This document shows, one piece after another, positions 43,695 through 52,139 of a stretch of DNA of 64,000 nt; position 1 is the first letter of the stretch, and each line of letters begins with the position of its first letter. The position numbers and the translations under genes were made by a program. The stretch spans positions 1 through 64,000 of the forward strand of contig CAWKEY010000022.1 in NCBI GenBank assembly GCA_963848675.1, given 5' to 3'. The notes under the pieces are model-generated. The model was not told the origin of the DNA. It saw only the letters and a program-made list of their open reading frames with translations, and did no database searches. This DNA comes from CAWKEY01 sp963848675 (GTDB lineage Bacteria > Pseudomonadota > Gammaproteobacteria > Methylococcales > Methylomonadaceae).

Positions 43695-45071
43695 TTATAT
43701 GTCTGAAAGGATAGTTAGTGCCTCGGAAAGGGTACTGACAGCATGAATTGCCAGTCCTTCTATGGCTTTTTTGGGAGCATTGGCCTTGGGAATAACCGCC
43801 TTTTTAAAACCGTGTTTTGCCGCATCATTGAGTCGCGCATAACCGTTAGCCACAGGCCTGATCTCACCATTAAGACCCAACTCGCCAAAAAAGAAGGTAT
43901 CATGCGGAATCACCTTATCCTTAAGGCTAGACACAATCCCCACAACGATGGCTAAATCCGAACTGGTTTCTGTCACCTTAATGCCGCCCACGACATTGGC
44001 ATAAATTTCATCGCTTGCAGTAAAAATGCCGCCGTGCCGGGACAAGACCGCAAGCAACATGGCGAGGCGGTTCTGATCAAAACCAACCGCTAACCGCCTC
44101 GGATTTCCATACTGACATTCGGTTACCAGTGCCTGAATTTCCACCAGCAGCGGCCTTGTACCTTCCCATAACACCGTAACCACACTGCCGGAGGAAGGTT
44201 TTTCTGCCCGGTTTAAGAACATCGCCGATGGATTCCTGACTTCTTTTAGCCCTGAACTGTCCATGGCAAAAAAACCCAACTCACCGACGCTGCCAAACCT
44301 GTTTTTGTCCGCCCTTAAAACCCGGAAACGGGCATCATCGGTCGAGGCCAGAATTACTTGGGTATCGACAATATGACTTAAGGTCATAGGCCCTGCCAGC
44401 GACTGATCCTTGGTCACATGGCCTACCATAAAGATGGAAACCTGATGTCTTTTTGCGTATTGGGTCAGATAACTGGCCGACTCCCTGACTTGAGACACCG
44501 ATCCGGGCGCTGATTCTGCCTCCTGCGTATGCATGACCTGAATCGAGTCAATAATCAACACCTGCGGTTGAATGTCATCCAGAACATCACAAATGCTTTG
44601 CACCGAGGTTTCTGCCAGCATCATGATTTTGTCGGCAGGAAGCTTGAGCCGATGCGCTCTCTCGGCAATCTGCTGCAAAGACTCTTCGCCGGAAACATAA
44701 AGCACCTTAATGCCTTGCGCAGCAATATTGGCAATGGCCTGCAATAAAATAGTGCTTTTTCCGGCACCCGGCGCGCCACCGATCAACACCACACTGCCAG
44801 TAACAATGCCGCCGCCCAGGACTCGATCAAATTCCGAGATGCCGGTAGAAAGCCTCTCGGCTTGTGCAAGATTGACATCGGACAGTAACTTGACTTCGGA
44901 TCGACTGCCTGCATAGCCGCTCTTACGGCTATGGCGTTCGGCGCTGGATGCCCCCAAACGGACTTCCTTGATGGAATTCCATGCTCCGCAACTGGTGCAT
45001 TGCCCACCCCAGCGAGGAAAATCCGTCCCGCACTGATCACATATAAAGACTGTTCCCGTTTTCTTACTCAT
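43695..45071 (-). CDS. radA: DNA repair protein RadA
   Basis: A 458-aa RadA/Sms. The N-terminal C4 zinc finger (CDQCGTDFPRWGGQCTSCGAW) precedes the RecA-like core with Walker A GGAPGAGKSTILLQ, Walker B VLIIDSIQVMHT, the RadA-specific KNRFG and the C-terminal Lon-like domain (SSLKDKVIPHDTFFFGELGL). It drives branch migration in recombination. Complete. Confidence 0.96.
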   Translation of the reverse strand: MSKKTGTVFICDQCGTDFPRWGGQCTSCGAWNSIKEVRLGASSAERHSRKSGYAGSRSEVKLLSDVNLAQAERLSTGISEFDRVLGGGIVTGSVVLIGGAPGAGKSTILLQAIANIAAQGIKVLYVSGEESLQQIAERAHRLKLPADKIMMLAETSVQSICDVLDDIQPQVLIIDSIQVMHTQEAESAPGSVSQVRESASYLTQYAKRHQVSIFMVGHVTKDQSLAGPMTLSHIVDTQVILASTDDARFRVLRADKNRFGSVGELGFFAMDSSGLKEVRNPSAMFLNRAEKPSSGSVVTVLWEGTRPLLVEIQALVTECQYGNPRRLAVGFDQNRLAMLLAVLSRHGGIFTASDEIYANVVGGIKVTETSSDLAIVVGIVSSLKDKVIPHDTFFFGELGLNGEIRPVANGYARLNDAAKHGFKKAVIPKANAPKKAIEGLAIHAVSTLSEALTILSDI

Positions 45072-45139
45072 TTTTCCTGCTCAATCAATGCCGTTGTTTA
45101 AGCGCCCGTTGGCGCCACACCACTTTAGCACGTCTTGAT

Positions 45140-45796
45140 TTATAAGCCCTGCATCAACTGGCTGCCATGTTCTTTCAGCCAGCGCTGCTGTTGCTGGTAG
45201 CCAGGCAAATGCTCAGCAACCAAAGCCCAAAAATGCCCGGAATGATTTCTCTCCCGAATATGGCAGAGTTCATGTACGACAACATATTCCAGCACGGTCG
45301 GCGGCGCCATTATAAGCAGCCAATTGATATGAATGTCATTATGAATTCCGCAACTGCCCCAGCGCGATTTTTGCGTTTTAATGTGAATGGACCGGGGAAA
45401 CAGCTGTTTTTTATGGGCATGATGCCTTACGAAATGTTCGACCTGTATTTTTGACTGCTGATGCATCCATCGCATCAATGCCAGCTTTATAGCATCGCTA
45501 TGTTCCTCAGCCATCAACGTCTCAGGCACATGCGCAATAATTTCGCCGCAAAATTCTATTTTGATTCTTTTTAAAGCCGACGGCCTGACTGCCAATTTAT
45601 GAAGCACTCCTTGATAGGTAATATCGGCACCATGACTATACCGAGCCGGAGCCATACTTTTATGCTGCGGCGTTCTTGCTTCCAGTCTTGCCAGGGCTTG
45701 AACAATCCACTGCTGCTTGGCCCGCACAAACTGGTGAATGCGCTGTTCGGATACTGTTAACGGCGCGACCACTTCAACGTTACCTGCTGTTACCAC
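45140..45796 (-). CDS. YgjP-type zinc metallopeptidase
   Basis: A protein of at least 218 aa with the zincin motif HELCH in VVHELCHIRERNHSGHFW and the preceding SRWGSCGIHNDIHINWLLI, both standard for the YgjP/DUF45 family (M48-like). Function unknown. The first usual start is GTG at 45796, but the frame is open upstream to a TAG at about 45920 and codes PFSYQIRRSPRAAKTRIVV, which is the normal family N-terminus. So the true start must be a rare codon (CTG, ATT or ATC around 45845-45870) or the sequence has an error there. Confidence 0.82.
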   Translation of the reverse strand: MVTAGNVEVVAPLTVSEQRIHQFVRAKQQWIVQALARLEARTPQHKSMAPARYSHGADITYQGVLHKLAVRPSALKRIKIEFCGEIIAHVPETLMAEEHSDAIKLALMRWMHQQSKIQVEHFVRHHAHKKQLFPRSIHIKTQKSRWGSCGIHNDIHINWLLIMAPPTVLEYVVVHELCHIRERNHSGHFWALVAEHLPGYQQQQRWLKEHGSQLMQGL

Positions 45797-45913
45797 AATA
45801 CGTGTTTTGGCGGCGCGCGGACTACGTCGAATCTGATAAGAAAAGGGTAAATTAAAAATAATGATGCTCAGGGTTGAAATGAGTTTTGTAACAAGGCTTT
45901 TTGCAGGATCAGC

Positions 45914-46357
45914 CTAAAGTCTCGATTGATCTGCGCCGCCTTCACGCCCGGAGGTGCGGCCACCAGTGTCTGCATTGATCATATGTGTTGCCAGTTGCTG
46001 CAAACTCTGACTTAGACTTTCCCTAAATACCGCATCCATGGCCATTTCATTAAGCGCTTTATTCATACACAACATCCATTGGTCTCGCTCTGCCGCTCCG
46101 ATGGCAAATGGAAAATGCCGCTGACGCAAGCGTGGATGGCCGTATTCCTGAATAAACAAATCAGGCCCGCCCAGCCACCCAGACAGGAACTTAAATAACT
46201 TGTCCCGGGCTCCTGCCAAACTTTTGGCGTGTATAGCCCGAATACCCGCGGCTTCGGGCAAGGTATCCATGAAAAAATAGAAGCGGTCAACCAGGCTTAA
46301 CACAGCCTGCTCTCCACCTAAAAGGTCATAGGGCGTTTTTGGTATGATTTCTGTCAT
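45914..46357 (-). CDS. Group II truncated hemoglobin
   Basis: A 147-aa 2/2 globin: TPYDLLGGEQAVLSLVDRFY, MDTLPEAAGIRAIH, KLFKFLSGWLGGPDLF, the proximal His region YGHPRLRQRHFPFAIG and the Trp at G8 in ERDQWMLCMNKALNEM that marks group II. It binds oxygen or NO; group II members are linked to nitrosative and oxidative stress. It is followed by the YgjP gene on the same strand, and the two may form one transcript. Confidence 0.92.
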   Translation of the reverse strand: MTEIIPKTPYDLLGGEQAVLSLVDRFYFFMDTLPEAAGIRAIHAKSLAGARDKLFKFLSGWLGGPDLFIQEYGHPRLRQRHFPFAIGAAERDQWMLCMNKALNEMAMDAVFRESLSQSLQQLATHMINADTGGRTSGREGGADQSRL

Positions 46358-46486
46358 AACGATTCAGTGAGCAAGCATTCGTTCAATTAGTGTTATCTTA
46401 GTCTGATCTGCTTACCAAGAAGGTGAAACTCTTGTAAGGTTTGCAGGTCTTTTTGTTTTGTTAATCATTATTAAGGAATTTCTAAA

Positions 46487-47155
46487 ATGCGACTAAATAC
46501 TGCTGTTTCTCGTCCGGAAGCCGGCATTCTGGCGACCAATAAGCTATTGAAAAACACTTATCTACTATTATCAATGACATTGCTGTTCAGCGCCATGGCC
46601 GCTGCCGCCGCCATGGCGCTTGATCTGCCGCATCCCGGTATGATCATCACTATGATCGCCTATTTTGGCCTGTTGTTCCTGACTCAAAAGTTCAGCAACA
46701 GCGCCTTGGGCCTGGTTTTTGTTTTCGCATTAACAGGCTTTATGGGCTTAACCCTGGGCCCCATTATATCCATGTATATTCATGCCTTCAGCAATGGCCA
46801 TGAATTGGTCATGACGGCATTGGGCGGCACAGGTGTGATTTTTCTGGGCCTTTCCGGCTATGCCTTAACCACACGCAAAGATTTTAGCTTTCTAGGCGGC
46901 TTTCTGATGGTGGGTATACTTGTGGCATTCCTGGCCGGTATTGGTGCCGTGTTCTTCGCCATGCCCGGTTTATCACTGGCGGTGTCGGCCATGTTTATTA
47001 TGCTGATGTCCGGCATGATTTTATTCCAGACCAGCGCCATGATACACGGCGGCGAAACCAACTATATTATGGCGACCGTTTCTTTGTACGTATCTATTTA
47101 CAACCTGTTCCTCAGCCTGTTGCAACTGCTTGGGGTATTCAGCGGCGATGACTGA
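46487..47155 (+). CDS. Bax inhibitor-1/YccA family membrane protein
   Basis: A 222-aa protein with seven hydrophobic segments and family motifs (FALTGFMGLTLGPIISMYIH; TALGGTGVIFLGLSGYALTT; ATVSLYVSIYNLFLSLLQLL). E. coli YccA of this family modulates FtsH. Ribosome site AAGGA ahead. It overlaps the next gene by 8 bp. Confidence 0.92.
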   Translation: MRLNTAVSRPEAGILATNKLLKNTYLLLSMTLLFSAMAAAAAMALDLPHPGMIITMIAYFGLLFLTQKFSNSALGLVFVFALTGFMGLTLGPIISMYIHAFSNGHELVMTALGGTGVIFLGLSGYALTTRKDFSFLGGFLMVGILVAFLAGIGAVFFAMPGLSLAVSAMFIMLMSGMILFQTSAMIHGGETNYIMATVSLYVSIYNLFLSLLQLLGVFSGDD

Positions 47156-47759
47156 TCAGTCCCTGGCTGCACTCATCCAAAAGATCAAAGACAAAAGCCT
47201 AGCCAAATTAGCCGGGCTTTTTTGTCTGTTATTGTTCATTACTGCCTGCCAGACTGCCAAAACCCCAGAACAGGTTACCACGGCATTTTGGCAGGCAATC
47301 GCACAAGCCGATCTTGATACCGCTAAAAAACTGGCTAGCCCCGAAACCCAACAACTGGTCCGCAACGAGCCCAAACTGGAAAACTCGACGCTACAAATCG
47401 GTCAGATCATCATCAATGGGGTTAACGCCACCGTAGCCACTACATTGAAGCTGAGCCCAGCTGAAAACAACCGGGCTTTATCATTTGATACTGTCCTATT
47501 AAAACAAAATGATCAATGGCGAATCGATTACCAGCAAACACTGCATAATCTAGCCAACCAACCGTTCAGCGGCATCATTAAAAGCCTGGAGGCTATTGGC
47601 GACACCCTTAACCAGCAGTTGCAACAACAAATCCCGTTGATCGAACAGGAAATCGAATCTTTCGGCAAAGAACTTCAGCAGCAACTGGACGAATTCGGCC
47701 GCCAATTAGAAAAACCCAAACCGCCGGAAAAGCGGCAGTCCTATCGTGATACGATTTAG
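47148..47759 (+). CDS. Lipoprotein of unknown function (NTF2-like fold likely)
   Basis: About 203 aa. An N-terminal signal with lipobox ITAC (AGLFCLLLFITACQTAK) is followed by PEQVTTAFWQAIAQADLDTA, a sequence typical of DUF4878/NTF2-like lipoproteins. A coiled-coil tail follows (LNQQLQQQIPLIEQEIESFG; KELQQQLDEFGRQLEK). The ATG at 47148 lies inside ATGACTGA with the TGA of the BI-1 gene, so the two are translationally coupled; the ATG at 47130 is less likely. Confidence 0.75.
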   Translation: MTDQSLAALIQKIKDKSLAKLAGLFCLLLFITACQTAKTPEQVTTAFWQAIAQADLDTAKKLASPETQQLVRNEPKLENSTLQIGQIIINGVNATVATTLKLSPAENNRALSFDTVLLKQNDQWRIDYQQTLHNLANQPFSGIIKSLEAIGDTLNQQLQQQIPLIEQEIESFGKELQQQLDEFGRQLEKPKPPEKRQSYRDTI

Positions 47760-47782
47760 CGAGGCTGGACTGCTCAAGCCAT

Positions 47783-48247
47783 CTACAAAAACTGCCATTG
47801 ATCAAAACAAGCCGCTTGTCCTCGATAGCTACCGTTCTTGTCCCGCAGATTCCAAACCACCGCATGTCTGATTAAAAATCGTTTGCCGGTCTTGGATATT
47901 CGCACGCCTTCGTAGTTATCGATATAGCCATTTTCTGTCACTGCCGCCAGCAATCGCTCGCGTTCAGACTGATTAACAGGTTCGGCAGATAATCGGGAAG
48001 GCAGCCGGGTGAATTCATCCCATTCAAATTCAAACAATTGCAGAGCTTTCAGGTTGGCGTAATTAAACACCGGATCGGCACCGGTATCATGAGATACCAG
48101 GGCAAATGGCGCATGGAACAACAATCTGGCAAAGTTTTCGTTTTTGGCTTCAGGCAGCAAGTCTTTGCCAAGCAAGTGTTGATAACTTTGCCAGATACAC
48201 TCGGCATGCCCTGCAAGAAAATGATTGGCCTCGGAAGGGTATTGCAT
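47783..48247 (-). CDS. MEKHLA (PAS-like) domain protein
   Basis: A 154-aa protein that is one MEKHLA domain, a PAS-related sensor fold. Conserved parts are FARLLFHAPFALVSHDTGAD, PVFNYANLKALQLFEFEWDE, PSRLSAEP and ISKTGKRFLIRHAVVWNLRD. It has no output domain. Role in bacteria unknown; it follows the motD-DUF2802 genes on the same strand after 20 bp, which may mean cotranscription. Confidence 0.85.
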   Translation of the reverse strand: MQYPSEANHFLAGHAECIWQSYQHLLGKDLLPEAKNENFARLLFHAPFALVSHDTGADPVFNYANLKALQLFEFEWDEFTRLPSRLSAEPVNQSERERLLAAVTENGYIDNYEGVRISKTGKRFLIRHAVVWNLRDKNGSYRGQAACFDQWQFL

Positions 48248-48267
48248 TCGCGGAACTACTTTTAACG

Positions 48268-48684
48268 CTACAACTGTCCGCCGGAACCATGCAGGCGAAT
48301 CAATAAAGCGGCTTCATCACGGCTTAATCCGCAATTGTGCATTAACTCGTTGACGTTGGCGCCATCCCGAACTTTTTGTATCACGGCGCTATAAGAAGTA
48401 TCAGACGATTCCGCTTGCCGCTGATCAGCCGGCTTAATATTTTGCTGATACTCTGCAAGCGCTGCCGATAGCTTGCTTAACTGCGCCTCGATCGTTGTAA
48501 TACGGCTATTCACTGTCAGCGCAGCGGAACACAAACCGGCAATATCATGATGACTGGCATTAAAATTAGCCGCCAGCAACCGGTAGTCTTGCCTGAGTTT
48601 CCAATGCGTGCGTACCAGGGCTAAAACCACCAGCACGATCGCTATATCCGCCGTGATAACGGCAATCTGAAAAAGATCAAGCAT
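48268..48684 (-). CDS. DUF2802 protein at the end of the motor operon
   Basis: A 138-aa protein. It has an N-terminal membrane helix (IAVITADIAIVLVVLALV), a coiled-coil middle (INSRITTIEAQLSKLSAALA-like) and a C-terminal conserved NVNELMHNCGLSRDEAALLI with a helix-turn-helix look, as in DUF2802 proteins found next to flagellar and chemotaxis genes of Pseudomonas. Its ATG overlaps the stop of the preceding small gene (TAATG), indicating coupled translation. Function unknown. Confidence 0.8.
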   Translation of the reverse strand: MLDLFQIAVITADIAIVLVVLALVRTHWKLRQDYRLLAANFNASHHDIAGLCSAALTVNSRITTIEAQLSKLSAALAEYQQNIKPADQRQAESSDTSYSAVIQKVRDGANVNELMHNCGLSRDEAALLIRLHGSGGQL

Positions 48685-48851
48685 TAAACAATTTCGTCAA
48701 TATGGTGAGTAAGTTGTGCATCCTGTTGTTCCAGATCTGAGTTTTTGTTGCCTTGCTGTTGCCGGTGGTCGTCGGGCGGCTTGTCATCCTTGTTAATCTT
48801 ACCGGGCCTTATGACAAAATAAGGTTGTGCTATTGGATGGATCTCGGACAT
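48684..48851 (-). CDS. 55-aa hydrophilic protein between motD and DUF2802 gene
   Basis: ATG at 48851, TAA at 48684-48686. It codes MSEIHPIAQPYFVIRPGKIN, a KDDKPPDDHRQQQG linker and a C-terminus DAQLTHHIDEIV. It has no membrane segment and is very rich in Asp, Gln, His and Lys. It begins 18 bp after motD and its stop overlaps the DUF2802 start (TAATG), so it sits in the motor operon as a real gene rather than a gap. I do not recognise the family. Confidence 0.65.
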   Translation of the reverse strand: MSEIHPIAQPYFVIRPGKINKDDKPPDDHRQQQGNKNSDLEQQDAQLTHHIDEIV

Positions 48852-48869
48852 AGCTGACTCCTAGGCCAT

Positions 48870-49724
48870 TTACGGCTTACCCACTGCAGTTGGGGTGGGC
48901 GCTAAATTTAGTAATTTGGCCCTTTCCGCATCACTAGCACCATAGCGGGCAAAAGCCTGCGACATTAACACCAGGGCTACCCGTCTGTTTTTAAAACGGC
49001 CGGATTCCTGCTTATTATCCGCGATGGGATGAAACTCGCCATAGCCGATTGCTGACAATCGGGATGGCGTAATGCCGTCTTTAACAAACTCGAGCACTAC
49101 ACTGGTGGAACGGGCGGATGATAAATCCCAATTCGATGGAAATTCTACGGTATCAATAGGCAGATTGTCAGTATGCCCTTCCACATTAACTGCATTTGGC
49201 AATGGTCTAATGACCTCGGCAATCTTCTTAAGTACCGGTATGGCCCTTTTGGATAAAGTAGCCTCACCACTTAAAAACAATAATTCGCTATTCATTTCCA
49301 GTTCTATCCAGTAGTCATTTCTTTTGACGGCAACCAGATTATCATCAATGAAAGGTTGCAGAACCCCTTCAAATTGATCAGATACCTGGTTCAACTGCCG
49401 TCTTTCCCTCAAGATTTCCTCACTTAACTCGCGTCTTTTTTCAACTTCGGCGGTGGTCGGATTTTCCAATGCAATAGGCTGAATAGTGGTTGGTGGCGAG
49501 CCAATTCCGGTGACATCCAGCGAACTGCCATGCTGATCCTTATTGGAAAAAGCATCGCCCAAAGAATTGGATAGCGTCTTGTATTTGCCCTCATTGACTG
49601 AAGAAATTGAATACATGACCACAAAGAAAGCAAACAACAGGGTTATGAAATCCGCATAAGACACCATCCAGCGCTCCTGATTATCGGCATCATCGGAGAT
49701 TTTTCTTCTGCGCCTAGCCATCAT
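48870..49724 (-). CDS. motD: Flagellar stator protein MotD (MotB-like)
   Basis: A 284-aa stator subunit. A positively charged start (MMARRRRKISDD) is followed by one membrane helix with the proton-carrying Asp (MVSYADFITLLFAFFVVMYS) and a plug/linker. The C-terminal OmpA-type peptidoglycan-binding domain (about 150-260) contains VEGHTDNLPI, NWDLSSARSTSVV, SAIGYGEFHPIADN and NRRVALVL. The SSVNEGKYKTL stretch is typical of MotD. Pairs with the MotC gene upstream (8-bp gap). Confidence 0.92.
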   Translation of the reverse strand: MMARRRRKISDDADNQERWMVSYADFITLLFAFFVVMYSISSVNEGKYKTLSNSLGDAFSNKDQHGSSLDVTGIGSPPTTIQPIALENPTTAEVEKRRELSEEILRERRQLNQVSDQFEGVLQPFIDDNLVAVKRNDYWIELEMNSELLFLSGEATLSKRAIPVLKKIAEVIRPLPNAVNVEGHTDNLPIDTVEFPSNWDLSSARSTSVVLEFVKDGITPSRLSAIGYGEFHPIADNKQESGRFKNRRVALVLMSQAFARYGASDAERAKLLNLAPTPTAVGKP

Positions 49725-49732
49725 GGTATTTG

Positions 49733-50482
49733 CTATTTTTTATCATGCAGAAAGCCGGCTAATTTCAGCTCGATATTGCGTGGGTTTTCACCCTCTGCAA
49801 TCGCAACAATACCCACAATCATCATCTCTTTGGCTTGCGTCGCGACCATAATATGGTGTTTTAATTTATTGGCAACCGGTAAAAAAAACAGATTGGCAGA
49901 AGCGACGCCATAAATGGTGGCTACAAAAGCCGTCGCTATACCATCACCTAAGAGTTCCGGATTGGCCAGATTCTGCATCACATGAATCAAGCCCATAACC
50001 GCCCCAATTATGCCAATGGTAGGGGCATAGCCACCCATGGCAGCAAACAGTTTTGCCGCCTGTAAGTCCCTGTTTTCTTTTATATTTAATTCCACCTCCA
50101 GGGTATCACGTATGACTTCCGGCTCATTGCCGTCCACCAGCAACTGCAACCCCTTTTGGATAAACGTGTCCTGTTCCTGACTCATCTCATTTTCCAGCCC
50201 CAGTAAACCTTCCTTGCGCGCAGACATGCTCCAGCCCACGAGCTTGTCAATTTGCGCATGAAGATTTGTTGGGGCGGGTTTTAAAATCCAAAGCAATATT
50301 TTGATGCTTCTAGTAAAAACCACCGGTGGAAATTGCAACAGCGCTGCCCCCAGGGTCCCACCAAAGACAATAATCAGTGCAGGAATATTGAATAGGGCAG
50401 TGATTTCACCGCCATGCAGAAAATTTCCCAGTAACAGAGCGCCAATACTAAGGAGAATACCCGTGACACTTAGAATATCCAT
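49733..50482 (-). CDS. motC: Flagellar stator protein MotC (MotA-like)
   Basis: A 249-aa MotA/ExbB-type protein with four hydrophobic segments (ALFNIPALIIVFGGTLGAAL; YAPTIGIIGAVMGLIHVM; FVATIYGVASANLFFLPVAN), a cytoplasmic loop and the conserved AEGENPRNIELKLAGFL end. It is the MotC type that works with MotD. It starts 30 bp after fliA. Confidence 0.92.
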   Translation of the reverse strand: MDILSVTGILLSIGALLLGNFLHGGEITALFNIPALIIVFGGTLGAALLQFPPVVFTRSIKILLWILKPAPTNLHAQIDKLVGWSMSARKEGLLGLENEMSQEQDTFIQKGLQLLVDGNEPEVIRDTLEVELNIKENRDLQAAKLFAAMGGYAPTIGIIGAVMGLIHVMQNLANPELLGDGIATAFVATIYGVASANLFFLPVANKLKHHIMVATQAKEMMIVGIVAIAEGENPRNIELKLAGFLHDKK

Positions 50483-50511
50483 GCGTCTATACTGCCCAGT
50501 TCATGTTCACG

Positions 50512-51270
50512 TCAACTGGAAAATCGGTTCACACTGGTTGATTTTTCTTCCAGCCATCCACCCAGTCTTGAGCGCAGCCGCAACACCGCCTGGCTGCTGA
50601 TTTGACTGACTCTTGATTCGCTGATATTTAAAACTTCACCGATTTCACGCAGATTAAGTTCGTCATCGTAATACAACGACAGCACCAGCCGCTCCCGCTC
50701 AGGCAAGGCAAGAATGGCCTCAGCTAATGCCTGCTGAAAATTGTCACGACTTAAGCCCGCCATGGGTTCCTCTTCCTGATCCAGAACTTCATCAAGATAG
50801 TGATCGCCGCTCTGGGCCAATTCTTCAGTGCTGAATACCCGGCAACTGATAGAGTCCTGCAGAATCTGATTATATTCCTCCATAGCAATCCCCAGATACT
50901 CGGCAACATCGCTGTCTCTTGCCTCGCGGCCGGTTTGATTTTCAATCGCCCGTATGGCCTTTGTTACCATTCTGGACTTTTTATGCACGGAGCGCGGCGT
51001 CCAATCCAAACGCCTGACTTCATCGAGCATGGCGCCGCGGATACGAATGCCAGCATACGTCTCAAAGCTGGCGCCCTGGGTTGCATCAAAGTTTTTGATG
51101 GCCTCAAGCAAACCAAGCATTCCGGCCTGAATCAAATCGTCTACCTGAACCGAATCAGGCAATTTATTCAGCAAATGATAGGCAATGCGTTTAACCAAAG
51201 GCACATGCTGCATGACACGCTCATCAGTGCCGCCAGACTGTACCGAAGTGTACATCGCCATTGCGCTCAT
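50512..51270 (-). CDS. fliA: Flagellar sigma factor FliA (sigma-28)
   Basis: A 252-aa sigma-28. Region 2 (VQHVPLVKRIAYHLLNKLP-like, DDLIQAGMLGLLEAIKNFD, FETYAGIRIRGAMLDEVR, LDWTPRSVHKKSR), region 3 and region 4 (LPERERLVLSLYYDDELNLR, EIGEVLNISESRVSQISSQA) are complete. It directs late flagellar genes. The ATG overlaps the fleN stop (ATGA). An in-frame ATG three codons in is an alternative start. Confidence 0.95.
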   Translation of the reverse strand: MSAMAMYTSVQSGGTDERVMQHVPLVKRIAYHLLNKLPDSVQVDDLIQAGMLGLLEAIKNFDATQGASFETYAGIRIRGAMLDEVRRLDWTPRSVHKKSRMVTKAIRAIENQTGREARDSDVAEYLGIAMEEYNQILQDSISCRVFSTEELAQSGDHYLDEVLDQEEEPMAGLSRDNFQQALAEAILALPERERLVLSLYYDDELNLREIGEVLNISESRVSQISSQAVLRLRSRLGGWLEEKSTSVNRFSS

Positions 51271-52139
51271 GCCACATCCCTTTGTGAGCCGAACTGAATC
51301 ATGCGCTCTATAAAAAACTCAATATAACCGCCGGCCTGCGATTTCAAAGGCCAGCTTTCAATCTTGCCGGCAATGGCTTTCACTGCCAGCGAAGCCTTGC
51401 TTCTGGGAAACGCCACCACCACCGGAGTTTGTTTTTGCACGGCCTTGCGCAAATATTCATCGTATGGCACAGCACCTGCAAACTGTATGGTCACATCCAA
51501 ATAACGGTCGGTGACTTTGGTTAATTTCTGAAACAGTTGTTGACCTTGCTGAACGGATTGCACCATATTGGCAACAATATGAAAATTGCTCAGCGTGTAA
51601 TCCCTGTTCAATAATTTAATAAACGCGTAAGCATCGGTCAGTGAAGTCGGCTCATCGCAGACTACAACAATGATTTCCTGACAGGCACGGGAAAAATTGA
51701 CGACGCTGGCCGATATGCCGGCAGCCGTATCGACAATCAAGACATCCAGATCCTGATCAATTTCGCTAAATGCCCGTACCACGGCAGCCTGTTCAACCGC
51801 CGACAGCTCTGTCATTTTCTGAATACCCGAAGCCCCCGGAATCACACGCAATCCGGCAGGCCCCGCCAGCATGATCTCATCCAGAGACTTTTCGCCAGTC
51901 AACACATGGGAAAGGTTAAACTTGGGATACAAACCTAACAAAATATCGACATTAGCCAGGCCCATGTCCGCATCCAGCAAAGCCACGCGATGCCCCATCT
52001 GCGATAGGGCAATGCCGACATTAACCGATAAATTGGTTTTACCGACCCCCCCTTTGCCGCTGGCCACCGCAATAACACGAACGGGCTTGATTTTCTTCAT
52101 TTCTCTGATTCCGGCTGCTTGATCAAATGGCTTATGCAT
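51267..52139 (-). CDS. fleN: Flagellar number regulator FleN (FlhG), MinD-like ATPase
   Basis: A 290-aa ParA/MinD-type ATPase: deviant Walker A ASGKGGVGKTNLSVNVGIA, DADMGLANVDILLGL, VLIVDTAAGISASVVNF and VVCDEPTSLTDAYAFIKLL. In polar flagellates it restrains FleQ and so keeps flagellar number low. It overlaps flhF by 8 bp and fliA by 4 bp. Confidence 0.94.
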   Translation of the reverse strand: MHKPFDQAAGIREMKKIKPVRVIAVASGKGGVGKTNLSVNVGIALSQMGHRVALLDADMGLANVDILLGLYPKFNLSHVLTGEKSLDEIMLAGPAGLRVIPGASGIQKMTELSAVEQAAVVRAFSEIDQDLDVLIVDTAAGISASVVNFSRACQEIIVVVCDEPTSLTDAYAFIKLLNRDYTLSNFHIVANMVQSVQQGQQLFQKLTKVTDRYLDVTIQFAGAVPYDEYLRKAVQKQTPVVVAFPRSKASLAVKAIAGKIESWPLKSQAGGYIEFFIERMIQFGSQRDVA

